Below are positions 43,382 through 51,513 of a stretch of DNA of 64,000 nucleotides, one piece after another. The stretch is from Acidimicrobiales bacterium. GTDB taxonomy: Bacteria > Actinomycetota > Acidimicrobiia > Acidimicrobiales > Iamiaceae. The position numbers were made by a program, and so were the translations under genes. Numbering within the stretch: the stretch's first letter is position 1; each line of letters opens with the position of its first letter. The DNA lies in assembly GCA_025463985.1 (NCBI GenBank), contig JAODBM010000184.1, positions 35,160 through 99,159 of the forward strand, read 5' to 3'. Below the pieces are notes generated by a model, which saw only the letters and a list, made by a program, of their open reading frames with translations, had not been told where the DNA came from and ran no database searches.

Positions 43382-44782
43382 CTATCGCCGCGGAAATCCT
43401 GTGGAACGCAGGCCAGCGCGGACCGCGTCGGCGAGCGCGTCGGCCACCTTGTCACCCGCGTCGGACAGCAGCCCGACCGTGAGGCGAAGGTGGTCCGAGG
43501 AGAGCGGTTCGGTGACGAACGAGGAGCCCGGGGATACGCCGATGCCGGCCGCCGCGAGGGTCACCAATGCGAGCTGCTCGTGCGGGACCTCGATCCACAG
43601 GTTGATGCCGTCGCGGCCCGAGGATCGCACCCCGCGAGCGTCGAGCATCGCTCGGAAGTCGCGCCGCCGGCCGGCGTAGATCGAGCTGGCTTCGGCCACC
43701 TGCGCGATCACGGCCCGGTCGGTCAACAGCTCGACGAGGACGGCCTGCAGCAGCCGGCTCGTCCACCCGGGCCCCAGCAGCCGGCGGGCGTCGACGCTCT
43801 CGATGACGCCACCGGCCCCGCCCACCGACGCCAGGCGCAGGTCCGGGCCGTAGGTCTTCGAATAGCCGCGGATGTGCACCGTGCGCGTCGGCAGATAGGT
43901 GCCCAGCGAGACGAGGGGGGCGCCCGCCACCTCGCCGGCATGGTCGTCCTCGACCACCACGAGCGAGGATGCCTGGAGCACCTCGGCCAGCTCGCGGGCG
44001 CGCACCGCGGAGAGGCTCGTGCCCGCCGGGTTCTGGGCCCGGGACTGCAGGTAGAGCGCGACCGGCTGCAGCGGGAGCGCCGCCCGCACCGCCTCCACGA
44101 CCGGCCCTTCGTCGTCGAGGGGCACGCCGATGACCTCCGCCCCGACGAGCTCGAGGAGGTCGAGGAGTGGCGGGAAGCACGGGTTCTCGACCAGGACGCG
44201 GCTGCCGTACCGCACGACGGCGGTCGTCACCCGATCCAGCGCGTCCATCGCCCCGTTGACGACGGTGAGCGCCTCGGGCTCGAAGGGCCAGTTGGCCCGG
44301 AGCAGCTCGTCGAACGCGGGGAGCACGGGGCGGTCGACATAGCTCGTCGTCACGCCCTCGCCCGTGACGCGCGAGAGCGCGGCCACGACGTCGGGCACCA
44401 GCTCAGGATCGGGCGTGCCGGTGGAGAGGTCGAGGGGCAGCCCGCCCGGGCTCTCGTAGGTCCGCAGCGTCCGCCCGGCACCGACCACTCGTCCGCCCCG
44501 CACGAAGGTGCCGCTGCGCCCCTGGGGCATCAGCACGCCGGCACGCGTCAGCGACTGCCAGGCCTGGCTCACCGTGGTCGGGCTGACCCCCAACCGGTTC
44601 GCCAGGACGCGCACGGTGGGCAGGCGCGTGCCGGCCTCGAGGTGACCAGCGGAGACGAGCCGGCTGATCCCGCCGGCGATGCCGCGCGCCGTCGGCTCGA
44701 TCACCGCGAGGGCGATCTCCTCGAGCAGTGCGTTGGACGCCGGAGTCTGCGCACGTCTCGGCTTCACGTTGGCGACACGCAC
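43382..44782 (-). CDS. MocR-type transcriptional regulator (GntR winged helix + PLP aminotransferase-like domain)
   Basis: 466 residues. The N-terminal winged helix has the GntR pattern GGISRLVSAGHLEAGTRLP, TVRVLANRLGVSPTTVSQAW, then LTRAGVLMPQGRSGTFVRGG. The C-terminal ~350 residues are an aminotransferase-I fold with LENPCFPPLLDLLELVGA, VEDDHAGEVAG and the Schiff-base Lys near residue 308 in HIRGYSKTYGPDLRLA. MocR regulators sense PLP adducts of amines or amino acids and control nearby catabolic genes. A beta-amino acid made by the pathway is a natural effector; inference. It is divergent from the 45023 oxygenase gene and lies ahead of a third oxygenase gene. Confidence 0.94.
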   Translation of the reverse strand: MRVANVKPRRAQTPASNALLEEIALAVIEPTARGIAGGISRLVSAGHLEAGTRLPTVRVLANRLGVSPTTVSQAWQSLTRAGVLMPQGRSGTFVRGGRVVGAGRTLRTYESPGGLPLDLSTGTPDPELVPDVVAALSRVTGEGVTTSYVDRPVLPAFDELLRANWPFEPEALTVVNGAMDALDRVTTAVVRYGSRVLVENPCFPPLLDLLELVGAEVIGVPLDDEGPVVEAVRAALPLQPVALYLQSRAQNPAGTSLSAVRARELAEVLQASSLVVVEDDHAGEVAGAPLVSLGTYLPTRTVHIRGYSKTYGPDLRLASVGGAGGVIESVDARRLLGPGWTSRLLQAVLVELLTDRAVIAQVAEASSIYAGRRRDFRAMLDARGVRSSGRDGINLWIEVPHEQLALVTLAAAGIGVSPGSSFVTEPLSSDHLRLTVGLLSDAGDKVADALADAVRAGLRSTGFPRR

Positions 44783-44827
44783 AGATCAGACGGTATCGGC
44801 ACGGCCACCGCGTGGGGAGAAGAATGC

Positions 44828-44876
44828 GTGTCCACAAACTGTCGCGTTTCCACGGCATGAAGAGTTTGTATGTAAC
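44828..44876. promoter_or_regulatory. Shared regulatory element, weaker copy/copies (E/F) in MocR divergent region
   Basis: On the plus strand GTTTCC-ACGGC-ATGAA-GAG-TTTGTATG resembles the first half of copies A and B. On the minus strand of the same stretch, GGAAACG-CG-ACAGTTTG-TGG-ACAC resembles the second half. The two readings overlap, as expected if one site serves both the regulator and the divergent oxygenase genes. Similarity is lower and needs gaps. Confidence 0.45.
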
Positions 44877-44933
44877 GGTCGAATGGTTGCTCCAGAGGAC
44901 CGCCGCTTCGTACGTTGTCCACGGTGATCGATA

Positions 44934-44972
44934 GCCCCAATTCGGGGCAAGGCGTGCCCGTTGGTGGGCACG
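44934..44972 (+). promoter_or_regulatory. Two tandem small hairpins in leader of 45023 gene
   Basis: GCCCC-AATTC-GGGGC (44934-44948) and CGTGCCC-GTTGGT-GGGCACG (44953-44972) follow each other 50-90 nt ahead of the oxygenase start. They might modulate read-through or mRNA stability. No T-tract is present. Confidence 0.4.
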
Positions 44973-45022
44973 GCCAATCCCAATGCACCGGTGTTCGTCC
45001 GGCGATAGAGAGCGTGGGAACG

Positions 45023-46015
45023 ATGCAAAGCGAGACGCTCAGGGTCATCGACCTGGGGCCGTGCTGGACCGGTGGCGAGGCCGGCAAGGAGGCTGTCGCC
45101 CGAGAGATCGGCCGGGCCTGCGAGGAGATCGGGTTCTTCCTGATCGTGAACCACGGCGTCGACGACGATCTCGTGCTCGAGTGCCGGGCCCTGGCCCGCG
45201 AGTTCTTCGACCTGCCCCTTCCCGACAAGCAACGGGTCGCACAGCCCAAGCCCGGGCTCGTGCGTGGCTACCGGGAGATCGGAACGTTCGCCGCCGGCTA
45301 CGAGATCGACGAGAGCTCACCGGGCGAGCTGCGGGAGGACTTCGCCATCGGGCCGATCGATCCGCCGGCCGACGACTACCACCAAGGCCCGCGATCCGAC
45401 GACCACTTCTGGCCGAACACCTGGCCCGACGAGCCCGCCGGCCTGCGCGGCGCATGGACCCGGTACTACCGCGCGATGGAGGTGCTCTCGACCGAGATGG
45501 CCGGCCTGTTCGCCCGCGCCCTCGCCCTCCCCCCCACGTTCTTCGCCGACAAGAACGACCGCCACATCAGCATGCTGAAGGTCATCAACTATCCGGACCA
45601 GATCGACGAGCCAGCCGAGGGCGAGGTCCGGATCAGGGCGCATGGCGACCTCGGCGACTTCACGATCCTCCATCATGAGAAGACGCCGGGCAGCCTCGAG
45701 GTGGAGACGCGTGCCGGCGAATGGATCGAGGTTCCGGCGGTGCCGGGCGGCTACGTGGTGAACCTCGGCGACCTCATGATGCGCTGGACGAACGACCGCT
45801 GGATCTCGACCAAGCACCGGGTCGTGAACCCGCCCCGCGACCAGGCGGCCAACAGTCGCCGGATGTCGATGCCGTTCTTCCATCAGCCCAACTACGACGC
45901 GCTCATCGCCTGCCTTCCGAGCTGCACGAGCGCCGACGACCCGCCCCGCTACGAGCCGATCACCTCGGGCGACTACCTCCGGCAGCGCTACCTCGTCGGT
46001 TCAGTCGGCGGATGA
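45023..46015 (+). CDS. Isopenicillin-N-synthase-like 2OG-Fe(II) oxygenase (4 of 5)
   Basis: 330 residues. It opens with RVIDLGPCWTGGEAGKEAVA and EEIGFFLIVNHGVDDDLVLE. The Fe triad lies in RAHGDLGDFTILHHE (H-G-D, where most relatives have HTD) and WTNDRWISTKHRVVNPP. The 2OG segment is SRRMSMPFFHQPNYDALIAC with a normal RxS. It is most like the enzyme encoded at 25155 (shared WTNDRW, FHQPNYDALI and HFxPNxWP blocks), so these two form a second subgroup. Divergent from the MocR regulator with 240 nt between. The ATG at 45023 is preceded by a weak GGGAA. Confidence 0.92.
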   Translation: MQSETLRVIDLGPCWTGGEAGKEAVAREIGRACEEIGFFLIVNHGVDDDLVLECRALAREFFDLPLPDKQRVAQPKPGLVRGYREIGTFAAGYEIDESSPGELREDFAIGPIDPPADDYHQGPRSDDHFWPNTWPDEPAGLRGAWTRYYRAMEVLSTEMAGLFARALALPPTFFADKNDRHISMLKVINYPDQIDEPAEGEVRIRAHGDLGDFTILHHEKTPGSLEVETRAGEWIEVPAVPGGYVVNLGDLMMRWTNDRWISTKHRVVNPPRDQAANSRRMSMPFFHQPNYDALIACLPSCTSADDPPRYEPITSGDYLRQRYLVGSVGG

Positions 46016-46058
46016 CCGCACCCGGGCACGCGCCCGACCACGTGAAGGAGCAGCGCTG

Positions 46059-47012
46059 ATGGACGTCCCGGTCATCGACCTGTCGACGGCGAGCGACGAC
46101 GAGCTCGCCGAAGCCCTGCTGCGCGGCTCGTGCGCGCTGCTGATCGGCCATGGCATCCCCGTCGATCTCCAGCTCGAGGCGTTTGCGGTCGCCAAGGAGT
46201 TCTTCGACCAGCCCTATGACGAGAAGGAGCGGGTGCGCTGGGACGGCCAAGGGATCTGGCGCGGCTACCAGCCGATCTCCGGCGAGGCCACCGACATCGT
46301 CGGCGAGCGGCTCCCCGACCTTTCCGACCGGTTCGAGGTGCACACGCTCGGCGACGACTGGCAATGGCCGGCGTACCCGGCCCGCCTGCGGGAGGTGTGG
46401 TCGGCGTACTTCGCCCATTGCTCCGACCTCGTGTCACGGCTCATGGGCATGCTCGTGCACTCGCTCGACCTCCCCGCCGAGCAGCTGCCGGCGTGGACCG
46501 ACCACCAGTTCGCGAGCCTGCTCTGCAACGACTACTTCCCCCACCTGGAGGCGCCCCGGCCCGGCCAGGTGCGAGCCGAGCCGCACACCGATCACGGCGG
46601 GCTGACCGTGCTCGCCGCCGAGGAGGCGCCCGGCGGCCTCGAGGTGCGGCTGCCCGGCCAGGACGGCTGGGTGCCGATCGTCCTCGACGATGACACCGTG
46701 CTCTTGCAGGCGGGCGATCTCTTGTCACGCTGGACCAACCGCCGCATCCGCGGCAACATCCACCGGGTCGTGAACCCACCGGCGGCGGCCGCCGCGCAGG
46801 CCCGCCGGCTCTCGCTCGTCTACTTCCACCACCCGTCCCTCGACACGCTGGTGGTACCCGCGCCGTCGTCGGTCATGGCCTCCGGCGAGCCGGCACTGCC
46901 ACCGCTGCACACGGGCGAGCACTGCTCGCGCCGCCAGGTCGCCTATGGGCGGCCGCCCACCGAGCGCGTCGGCCAGTACGACGACCGCGACGGGCGCGTC
47001 CTCGAGCAGTGA
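46059..47012 (+). CDS. Isopenicillin-N-synthase-like 2OG-Fe(II) oxygenase (5 of 5)
   Basis: 317 residues; GAAGGAG precedes the ATG, 43 nt after the previous oxygenase stop. DVPVIDLSTASDDELAEALL and CALLIGHGIPVDLQLE form the N-terminal domain; Fe ligands lie in RAEPHTDHGGLTVLAAEEAP and RGNIHRVVNPP; the 2OG segment is ARRLSLVYFHHPSLDTLVVP with a normal RxS. It groups with the enzymes at 33009 and 42318 by its [13 protein letters not shown] block and VVPAPSSVMAS tail. Co-transcribed with a member of the other subgroup. Confidence 0.92.
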   Translation: MDVPVIDLSTASDDELAEALLRGSCALLIGHGIPVDLQLEAFAVAKEFFDQPYDEKERVRWDGQGIWRGYQPISGEATDIVGERLPDLSDRFEVHTLGDDWQWPAYPARLREVWSAYFAHCSDLVSRLMGMLVHSLDLPAEQLPAWTDHQFASLLCNDYFPHLEAPRPGQVRAEPHTDHGGLTVLAAEEAPGGLEVRLPGQDGWVPIVLDDDTVLLQAGDLLSRWTNRRIRGNIHRVVNPPAAAAAQARRLSLVYFHHPSLDTLVVPAPSSVMASGEPALPPLHTGEHCSRRQVAYGRPPTERVGQYDDRDGRVLEQ

Positions 47013-47025
47013 GCACGCGGCTCAC
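47009..47025. terminator. Short hairpin GTGAGC-ACGCG-GCTCAC between convergent genes
   Basis: Perfect 6-bp stem covering the stop codon of the fifth oxygenase gene, 9 nt before the stop of the convergent TadG-like gene. Modest strength; no T-run. Confidence 0.4.
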
Positions 47026-47033
47026 CGCCGGCC

Positions 47034-48602
47034 TTAGCCGTCGATGAGGTGCACCGGGTTGCCGAGCACGGCGGCCGACCAGGTGGTGGTGTCGTTGGCC
47101 TGGCCGTTGATGACGTACTTGATCTTCCACCAGCAGCCCGGAATCGAGCCCAACGTGCACGTGTAGTTGGCGGGAATGGGCACGTCGAGCGTGACCCAAT
47201 AGCCGTTGTAGCGCGCGGTGCCGGCTGACGCGGTCTGGAACGCGCACGGCGAGAGGGTGGCGCTGCTCCCGAACGAGCTCAACGGAGACGGCGTCGTGCC
47301 AGCGCAGGTGGGAGCGACGCTGCCTGAGGGGCTGATGACCTGGATGGTCCCGTCGCCGCCCGAGCCGTCGGCGAACTTGGAGACCTCGCCGGGGTCGTAC
47401 ATGTTGATCTCGAACGTCTGGCCCTTGAACGCGGGATCGACCTCGGCGAGATAGAAGGTCGCGTTGCCGGCGTTGACGTTGTTGTAGATCGACATGTCGC
47501 CGTAGCCGGAGAGGCGGGCCTGCGCGGAGCTGGAGCTGAGCACCCGGATCGCATAGCGGTTGGCGCCGGCGCCCGTTCCCGCGGTGGCCACCCGCAGCAT
47601 GTAGCGGCCCGCGGTGACCGTGCCGCTGACCTTGCAGAGCGACACCCACTTGTTCTTGTAGGTCGCGTCGCTCGCATTCTCGAGCAACGACCACGAGCCG
47701 GCACCGCTCGAACAGATGCCGGCGGACGCCGCCGTCGGGTTGTCATTGGGGTCGAGGGCGGTCGAGTCCTGGTTGTAGAAGGTCCAGTTGGTCGTGATGG
47801 TTCCGGTGCTCGTGTACTTGGTGTCACCGGTCTCGACCGTCTCCGCCGAGCGGGCGGCGAGGTTGGCGTCGTAGACCTGCACGTCCATGTTCGTGACCCC
47901 AGCGGGGACGTCGATCGCGTACAGGTAGCCGCCTGGGCGATAGGACGTGTTCGAGATGCCGCCGCAGTTGTGCGAGCCCCGGCACTGCGTGGCGAACGCG
48001 TCGCCATTGGTCGTGTCGGTGCCGGGTCCGTGGATGTTGCCCCACAGGTTCGGCCACGTGCTCGCCGGGGTCGAGGGGTCGTTGCCGAACGTGTTGTTCG
48101 GGCTGCCGAGCGGCACCGGCAGCACGTATTCGGCCACCGCCGAGCGCGTGATGCCGATGTTTCGACCACCGAGGTGGGAGAACAGGAAGCTGCCGACGCT
48201 CGGGTCGGAGATGGCGACGCGCAGCTGGCGGCTGCTGCCGGAGACCCGGGTGACGGTGATCGTCACGCTGTTGACGCCGTCTTCGTAGCCGTTGCGCTTG
48301 GCCGCTTCGAGCGCATAGGACTGCGCCTTCGCCGCGTCCGGCAACCACACCACGCCGGCCAGGGCCGCGGCGTCCGCCGCCTTCTGGATGTCGCTCGCGT
48401 GGTTGTACCAGTAGCCGACGTCGACCGCGAGGCCGACCATCAGGAGCAGCGGAACGAGCAGCACCGCGAACATGACCACCACATAGCCGCGCTCCTGCTG
48501 GGCGCGCCGCGTCGTCGCCAGGGTCAGCCTGCGACGTGACCGCGGCTGGTGATGCCCCACGGAGAAGCGAGCCGATGCCGGACCGGCGACCATCGGAACC
48601 AC
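47034..48602 (-). CDS. TadG-like pilus-assembly/secreted protein
   Basis: 522 residues. After a basic N-terminus a single hydrophobic segment GYVVVMFAVLLVPLLLMVGL is followed by AVDVGYWYNHASDIQKAADA and AALAGVVWLPDA, the hallmark of the Flp-pilus-assembly TadE/G-like N-terminal region. The remaining ~430 residues are secreted, Asn/Ser/Thr/Gly-rich and contain Cys pairs (for example CRGSHNCGG and the C-terminal CTLGSIPGCWWKIKY). No tad secretion genes are in the window, so the export machine must be elsewhere. Expected location: membrane-tethered, facing outward. The real start may lie at one of several GTG/ATG codons before the hydrophobic segment. Confidence 0.85.
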   Translation of the reverse strand: MVPMVAGPASARFSVGHHQPRSRRRLTLATTRRAQQERGYVVVMFAVLLVPLLLMVGLAVDVGYWYNHASDIQKAADAAALAGVVWLPDAAKAQSYALEAAKRNGYEDGVNSVTITVTRVSGSSRQLRVAISDPSVGSFLFSHLGGRNIGITRSAVAEYVLPVPLGSPNNTFGNDPSTPASTWPNLWGNIHGPGTDTTNGDAFATQCRGSHNCGGISNTSYRPGGYLYAIDVPAGVTNMDVQVYDANLAARSAETVETGDTKYTSTGTITTNWTFYNQDSTALDPNDNPTAASAGICSSGAGSWSLLENASDATYKNKWVSLCKVSGTVTAGRYMLRVATAGTGAGANRYAIRVLSSSSAQARLSGYGDMSIYNNVNAGNATFYLAEVDPAFKGQTFEINMYDPGEVSKFADGSGGDGTIQVISPSGSVAPTCAGTTPSPLSSFGSSATLSPCAFQTASAGTARYNGYWVTLDVPIPANYTCTLGSIPGCWWKIKYVINGQANDTTTWSAAVLGNPVHLIDG

Positions 48603-48720
48603 TGCGAGCCTCCTGCCGTTAGAGCGCGCCGCCGTCGGATGTCACCTCGCAGACAATCGGCAGCACCGCGGGGAACTTGAGCCCCTGCGCGGCACGGACC
48701 GGGACCAGGTCCAGGCCAGG

Positions 48721-49716
48721 TCAGCCGCAGACGAGGCGCATCAGGTCGAGCGCGTTTGCTCCAAGGACCCGGTCGGCGTCGGCGGGGCTGAAGCCACGCC
48801 GGGCGAGTCCGTCAGCGATGGCACCGAACTGGTCGTAGCTGGTCATGACCGGCCGGTAGTTGGCGTCGAGGTCGGTGCCGATCGCGACGTGGTCGACCCC
48901 GACGGCGTCGACCAGGCGGGCGATCTCGTCCACGAAGTCGTCGAAGGACTCGGAGGACATGCCCGCGGGCCAGGCCCCGACGAGGCCGCCGGCGGAGGCG
49001 ACGGCTCGGGCGTGCTCGGCGCTGATCAGCCGCGCGTGATCGCGCCTGCCGCCGTTCAGGTGGGAGTGGGAGATCATCACCGGATGCGCCGATGCCTCGA
49101 GCACGCCGAGCGTCGTGGCATGGGTGGCGTGGGCGAGGTCGATGACCATGCCGAGCTGGTTCATGGCCCCCACCAGCTCGCGGCCCGCGGCGGTGAGCCC
49201 ACCGTGGAGCGGGGGCTCGGTCTGCAGGTCACCGAAGCGGTTCTGGCGGTAGTGCATGAGCGTGATGGACCGGGCGCCGGCGTCGTAGGCCTCCGCAACC
49301 CGCTCGAGCTCACCCTCCACGAAGTCGGCCCCTTCGCAGGTCACGAGGACCGTGGTGCGTCCGTCGCCGTGCGCCCGCACGATGTCGTCGGCGGCGCGGG
49401 CGACGGTGAGCCCATGGCGCTCGACCACGTCGACCACGCCCGCCAGCTGGCGACGGTGATCGGCGATCGCCTCGCCGTCCCTGAAGGCGCGCACCGCGTG
49501 GAGCCCGCCGTCGTGGCGCACGCCCAGCACCCGGACGTCGGAGACCGTGGCAAAGGAGACGGCGGTCATCGCCGCTGCTCGCATCGCTCGGACGGCGTCG
49601 TCCGTGGCCTCGCCGCCGAGCGCGGCAGCCAGCCGGTCAGCGGGATCGAGGCCAGCGAGGAAGCAGCGCCCAGGATGGGCGTGGACGTCGACCCATGGAC
49701 CCCGGTGGTCGGTCAA
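48721..49716 (-). CDS. Membrane dipeptidase family (peptidase M19)
   Basis: 331 residues. M19 features: the N-terminal metal motif in WVDVHAHPGRCFLAGLDP (H12, H14; most members have HND), the bridging Glu in LVTCEGADFVEGELER (E128), MNQLGMVIDLAHATHATTLG and VMISHSHLNG for the second-site histidines, and VAIGTDLDANYRPV near the C-terminus. The family hydrolyses dipeptides, with activity on D-configured C-terminal residues in several bacteria. No signal peptide is seen, so the enzyme is probably cytoplasmic. Its start overlaps the RidA stop (ATGA), which links the two functionally. Confidence 0.92.
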   Translation of the reverse strand: MTDHRGPWVDVHAHPGRCFLAGLDPADRLAAALGGEATDDAVRAMRAAAMTAVSFATVSDVRVLGVRHDGGLHAVRAFRDGEAIADHRRQLAGVVDVVERHGLTVARAADDIVRAHGDGRTTVLVTCEGADFVEGELERVAEAYDAGARSITLMHYRQNRFGDLQTEPPLHGGLTAAGRELVGAMNQLGMVIDLAHATHATTLGVLEASAHPVMISHSHLNGGRRDHARLISAEHARAVASAGGLVGAWPAGMSSESFDDFVDEIARLVDAVGVDHVAIGTDLDANYRPVMTSYDQFGAIADGLARRGFSPADADRVLGANALDLMRLVCG

Positions 49717-50171
49717 TCGATCTCGGCGATCAGCTCGATCTCGACCGCGATCCCGAACGGAAGCTCGGCGAGGCCGACCGCCGAGCGGGCGTGGCGCCCA
49801 GCGTCGCCGAACACCTCCACGAGCAGGTCCGAGCAGCCATCGATCACCGCGGGCATCTGGCCGAAGCCGGGCGCGGCGTTGACCATCCCGAAGACCTTCA
49901 CGATCCTGGTCACGCGATCGAGGTCACCCAGCTCGCCAAGGAGGGTCGCCAGGAGCGACAACGCCGTCGATCGGGCCGCTTGCACCCCCTGCTCGAGGGT
50001 GAGATCGGCGCCGACCTTTCCGACGACCATGCCATCGTCGCCCATGGGTCCGTGGCCGCTGACGTAGAGCAAGGAGCCCGACCGCGAGCAGGGCACGTAG
50101 TTCGCCGCCGGCGCAAAGGCGGCCGGCAGGACGATCCCCAGCTCGTCGAGACGAGATCCGATGCGCGACAT
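49713..50171 (-). CDS. RidA/YER057c/UK114 family protein
   Basis: 152 residues with the RidA trimer fold pattern: FAPAANYVPCSRSGSLLYVS, GHGPM, LEQGVQAARSTALSLLATLL, VTRIVKVFGMVNAAPGFGQM, then a C-terminal RSAVGLAELPFGIAVEIELI. RidA proteins deaminate reactive enamine/imine intermediates. The longer N-terminus and the SGHGP sequence place it in one of the Rid subgroups outside the archetypal RidA; the archetype's conserved Arg before the C-terminal strand is kept as RHARSAVG. Translated with the M19 dipeptidase. Divergent from the GGDEF gene. Confidence 0.9.
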   Translation of the reverse strand: MSRIGSRLDELGIVLPAAFAPAANYVPCSRSGSLLYVSGHGPMGDDGMVVGKVGADLTLEQGVQAARSTALSLLATLLGELGDLDRVTRIVKVFGMVNAAPGFGQMPAVIDGCSDLLVEVFGDAGRHARSAVGLAELPFGIAVEIELIAEID

Positions 50172-50304
50172 GGCGCGACGGTACCGGGCCCTCGGTGAGC
50201 GCGCGTGAACCTCTTGCGGCGTGATCGACCGCGCCCACCGGCCGCCGCGTTGGCCTCAGGTCTGTCGTCGGTCGACCGATTGGCAGCGGGTGAGCGCACG
50301 ACGT

Positions 50305-51513
50305 GTGACGGAGGACACGACCGACAGCAGCGACTTGATCGCGTCCCTGCCCGGGTTCTACGCCCAGCAGCGTCGAGAGACCCGGGACACGACGCTGGTC
50401 GGTGGCATCGTGGCGCTCGTGGCAATGCCGCTCTGGACGCTCTTCGACCGGGTCATGGTCCCGGAGCGGGCCGGCACGTTCCTGACGGTCCGCCTCATCT
50501 GCGAGGTGGCCATCGCGCTGAGCTGCCTCGCCCTCTGGTCCCGCCGTTTCGGCGAGCGCTGGCCCGAGCAGATCTCGTTGCTGACGGTCGCCAGCATCGA
50601 GATCGCCATCGCGTGGATGGCGCCCCGCGCCGGCACCCAGTTCGAGGGCTACCTCTTGGGCCTCTCGTTGGCGTTCTACGCGACCGCATTCCTTCTGGTG
50701 TGGCACTGGCGCATGACGCTCGTGCTCGTCGCCTGCACCGCGGCGGCGATGGCCGCCTTCTCGATCGGGGTGCACCCGGGGCTGAGCCGACAGCGCGTCA
50801 CGACCATCGTCTTCTACCTCGCGACCTCGTCCGCCCTCGCGATCACCGCGCAGGTGTACCGGGACCGCAAGCGCTGGCAGCAGCACGTGACCCAGACGGC
50901 GCTCGAAGGCGAGCGCCGCCGCAACGTGGTGTTGATGGAGGAGCTCGAGCAGCTCAGCCGCGAGGACGCGCTCACCTCGGTGGGGAACCGGCGAGCGTGG
51001 GACGAGCGCCTCACCGGCGAGTTCCTCCGCGCCCGCCGGTCCGGACGGCCGCTCTCGATCCTGGTGTTCGACCTCGACCACTTCAAGGAGGTCAACGACC
51101 TCCGCGGCCACACGGTCGGCGACACGGTGCTGCGCGCGTCGGCGGCGCTGCTGGTCGATCGCGTCCGCCAGACGGACTTCGTCGCCCGGCTCGGCGGTGA
51201 CGAGTTCGCCGTCCTCTGCCCCGACACCTCGCTGGCCACCGCCGCGACCTTGGCCTCCGACATCCGCGAGCGGACCCGCACGCTCGAGCGCGCGGGCGAC
51301 GCGCTGATGACCTGCTCGATCGGCGTCGCTGAGCTCGAACGGAGCGACACGAGCACCGAGTCGCTCTACTCGCGCGCTGACGCTGCGCTCTACGCCGCAA
51401 AGACCGCTCGCGACACGGTCCGCTGCGCCGAACCGGGCATGTTCGGCGATCCCCGACCCGGTGCCCGCGAACGCTCACGGGCCATGCCACGTGCGCTCAG
51501 GGACGGTGGCTAG
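50305..51513 (+). CDS. Membrane-bound diguanylate cyclase (GGDEF)
   Basis: 402 residues. About six transmembrane helices occupy residues ~30-180 (TTLVGGIVALVAMPLWTLF, TVRLICEVAIALSCLALW, ISLLTVASIEIAIAWMAP, YLLGLSLAFYATAFLLVW and two more). The GGDEF domain follows a short coiled segment: SREDALTSVGNRRAWDERL, ILVFDLDHFKEVNDLRGHTV, and the intact GGDEF at 297-301. An RxxD inhibitory-site motif (RQTD) lies five residues before it. It should make c-di-GMP from two GTP and be feedback-inhibited. No EAL domain is present. GTG 50305 is preferred; GTG 50290 is possible. The last 4 nt overlap the convergent gene. Confidence 0.93.
   Translation: MTEDTTDSSDLIASLPGFYAQQRRETRDTTLVGGIVALVAMPLWTLFDRVMVPERAGTFLTVRLICEVAIALSCLALWSRRFGERWPEQISLLTVASIEIAIAWMAPRAGTQFEGYLLGLSLAFYATAFLLVWHWRMTLVLVACTAAAMAAFSIGVHPGLSRQRVTTIVFYLATSSALAITAQVYRDRKRWQQHVTQTALEGERRRNVVLMEELEQLSREDALTSVGNRRAWDERLTGEFLRARRSGRPLSILVFDLDHFKEVNDLRGHTVGDTVLRASAALLVDRVRQTDFVARLGGDEFAVLCPDTSLATAATLASDIRERTRTLERAGDALMTCSIGVAELERSDTSTESLYSRADAALYAAKTARDTVRCAEPGMFGDPRPGARERSRAMPRALRDGG

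Noticed and set aside
25155..47012. Isopenicillin-N-synthase-like genes read as a beta-lactam cluster
   Set aside because: No ACV synthetase, acyltransferase or other beta-lactam gene is present, and the neighbours are pyrimidine catabolic genes.
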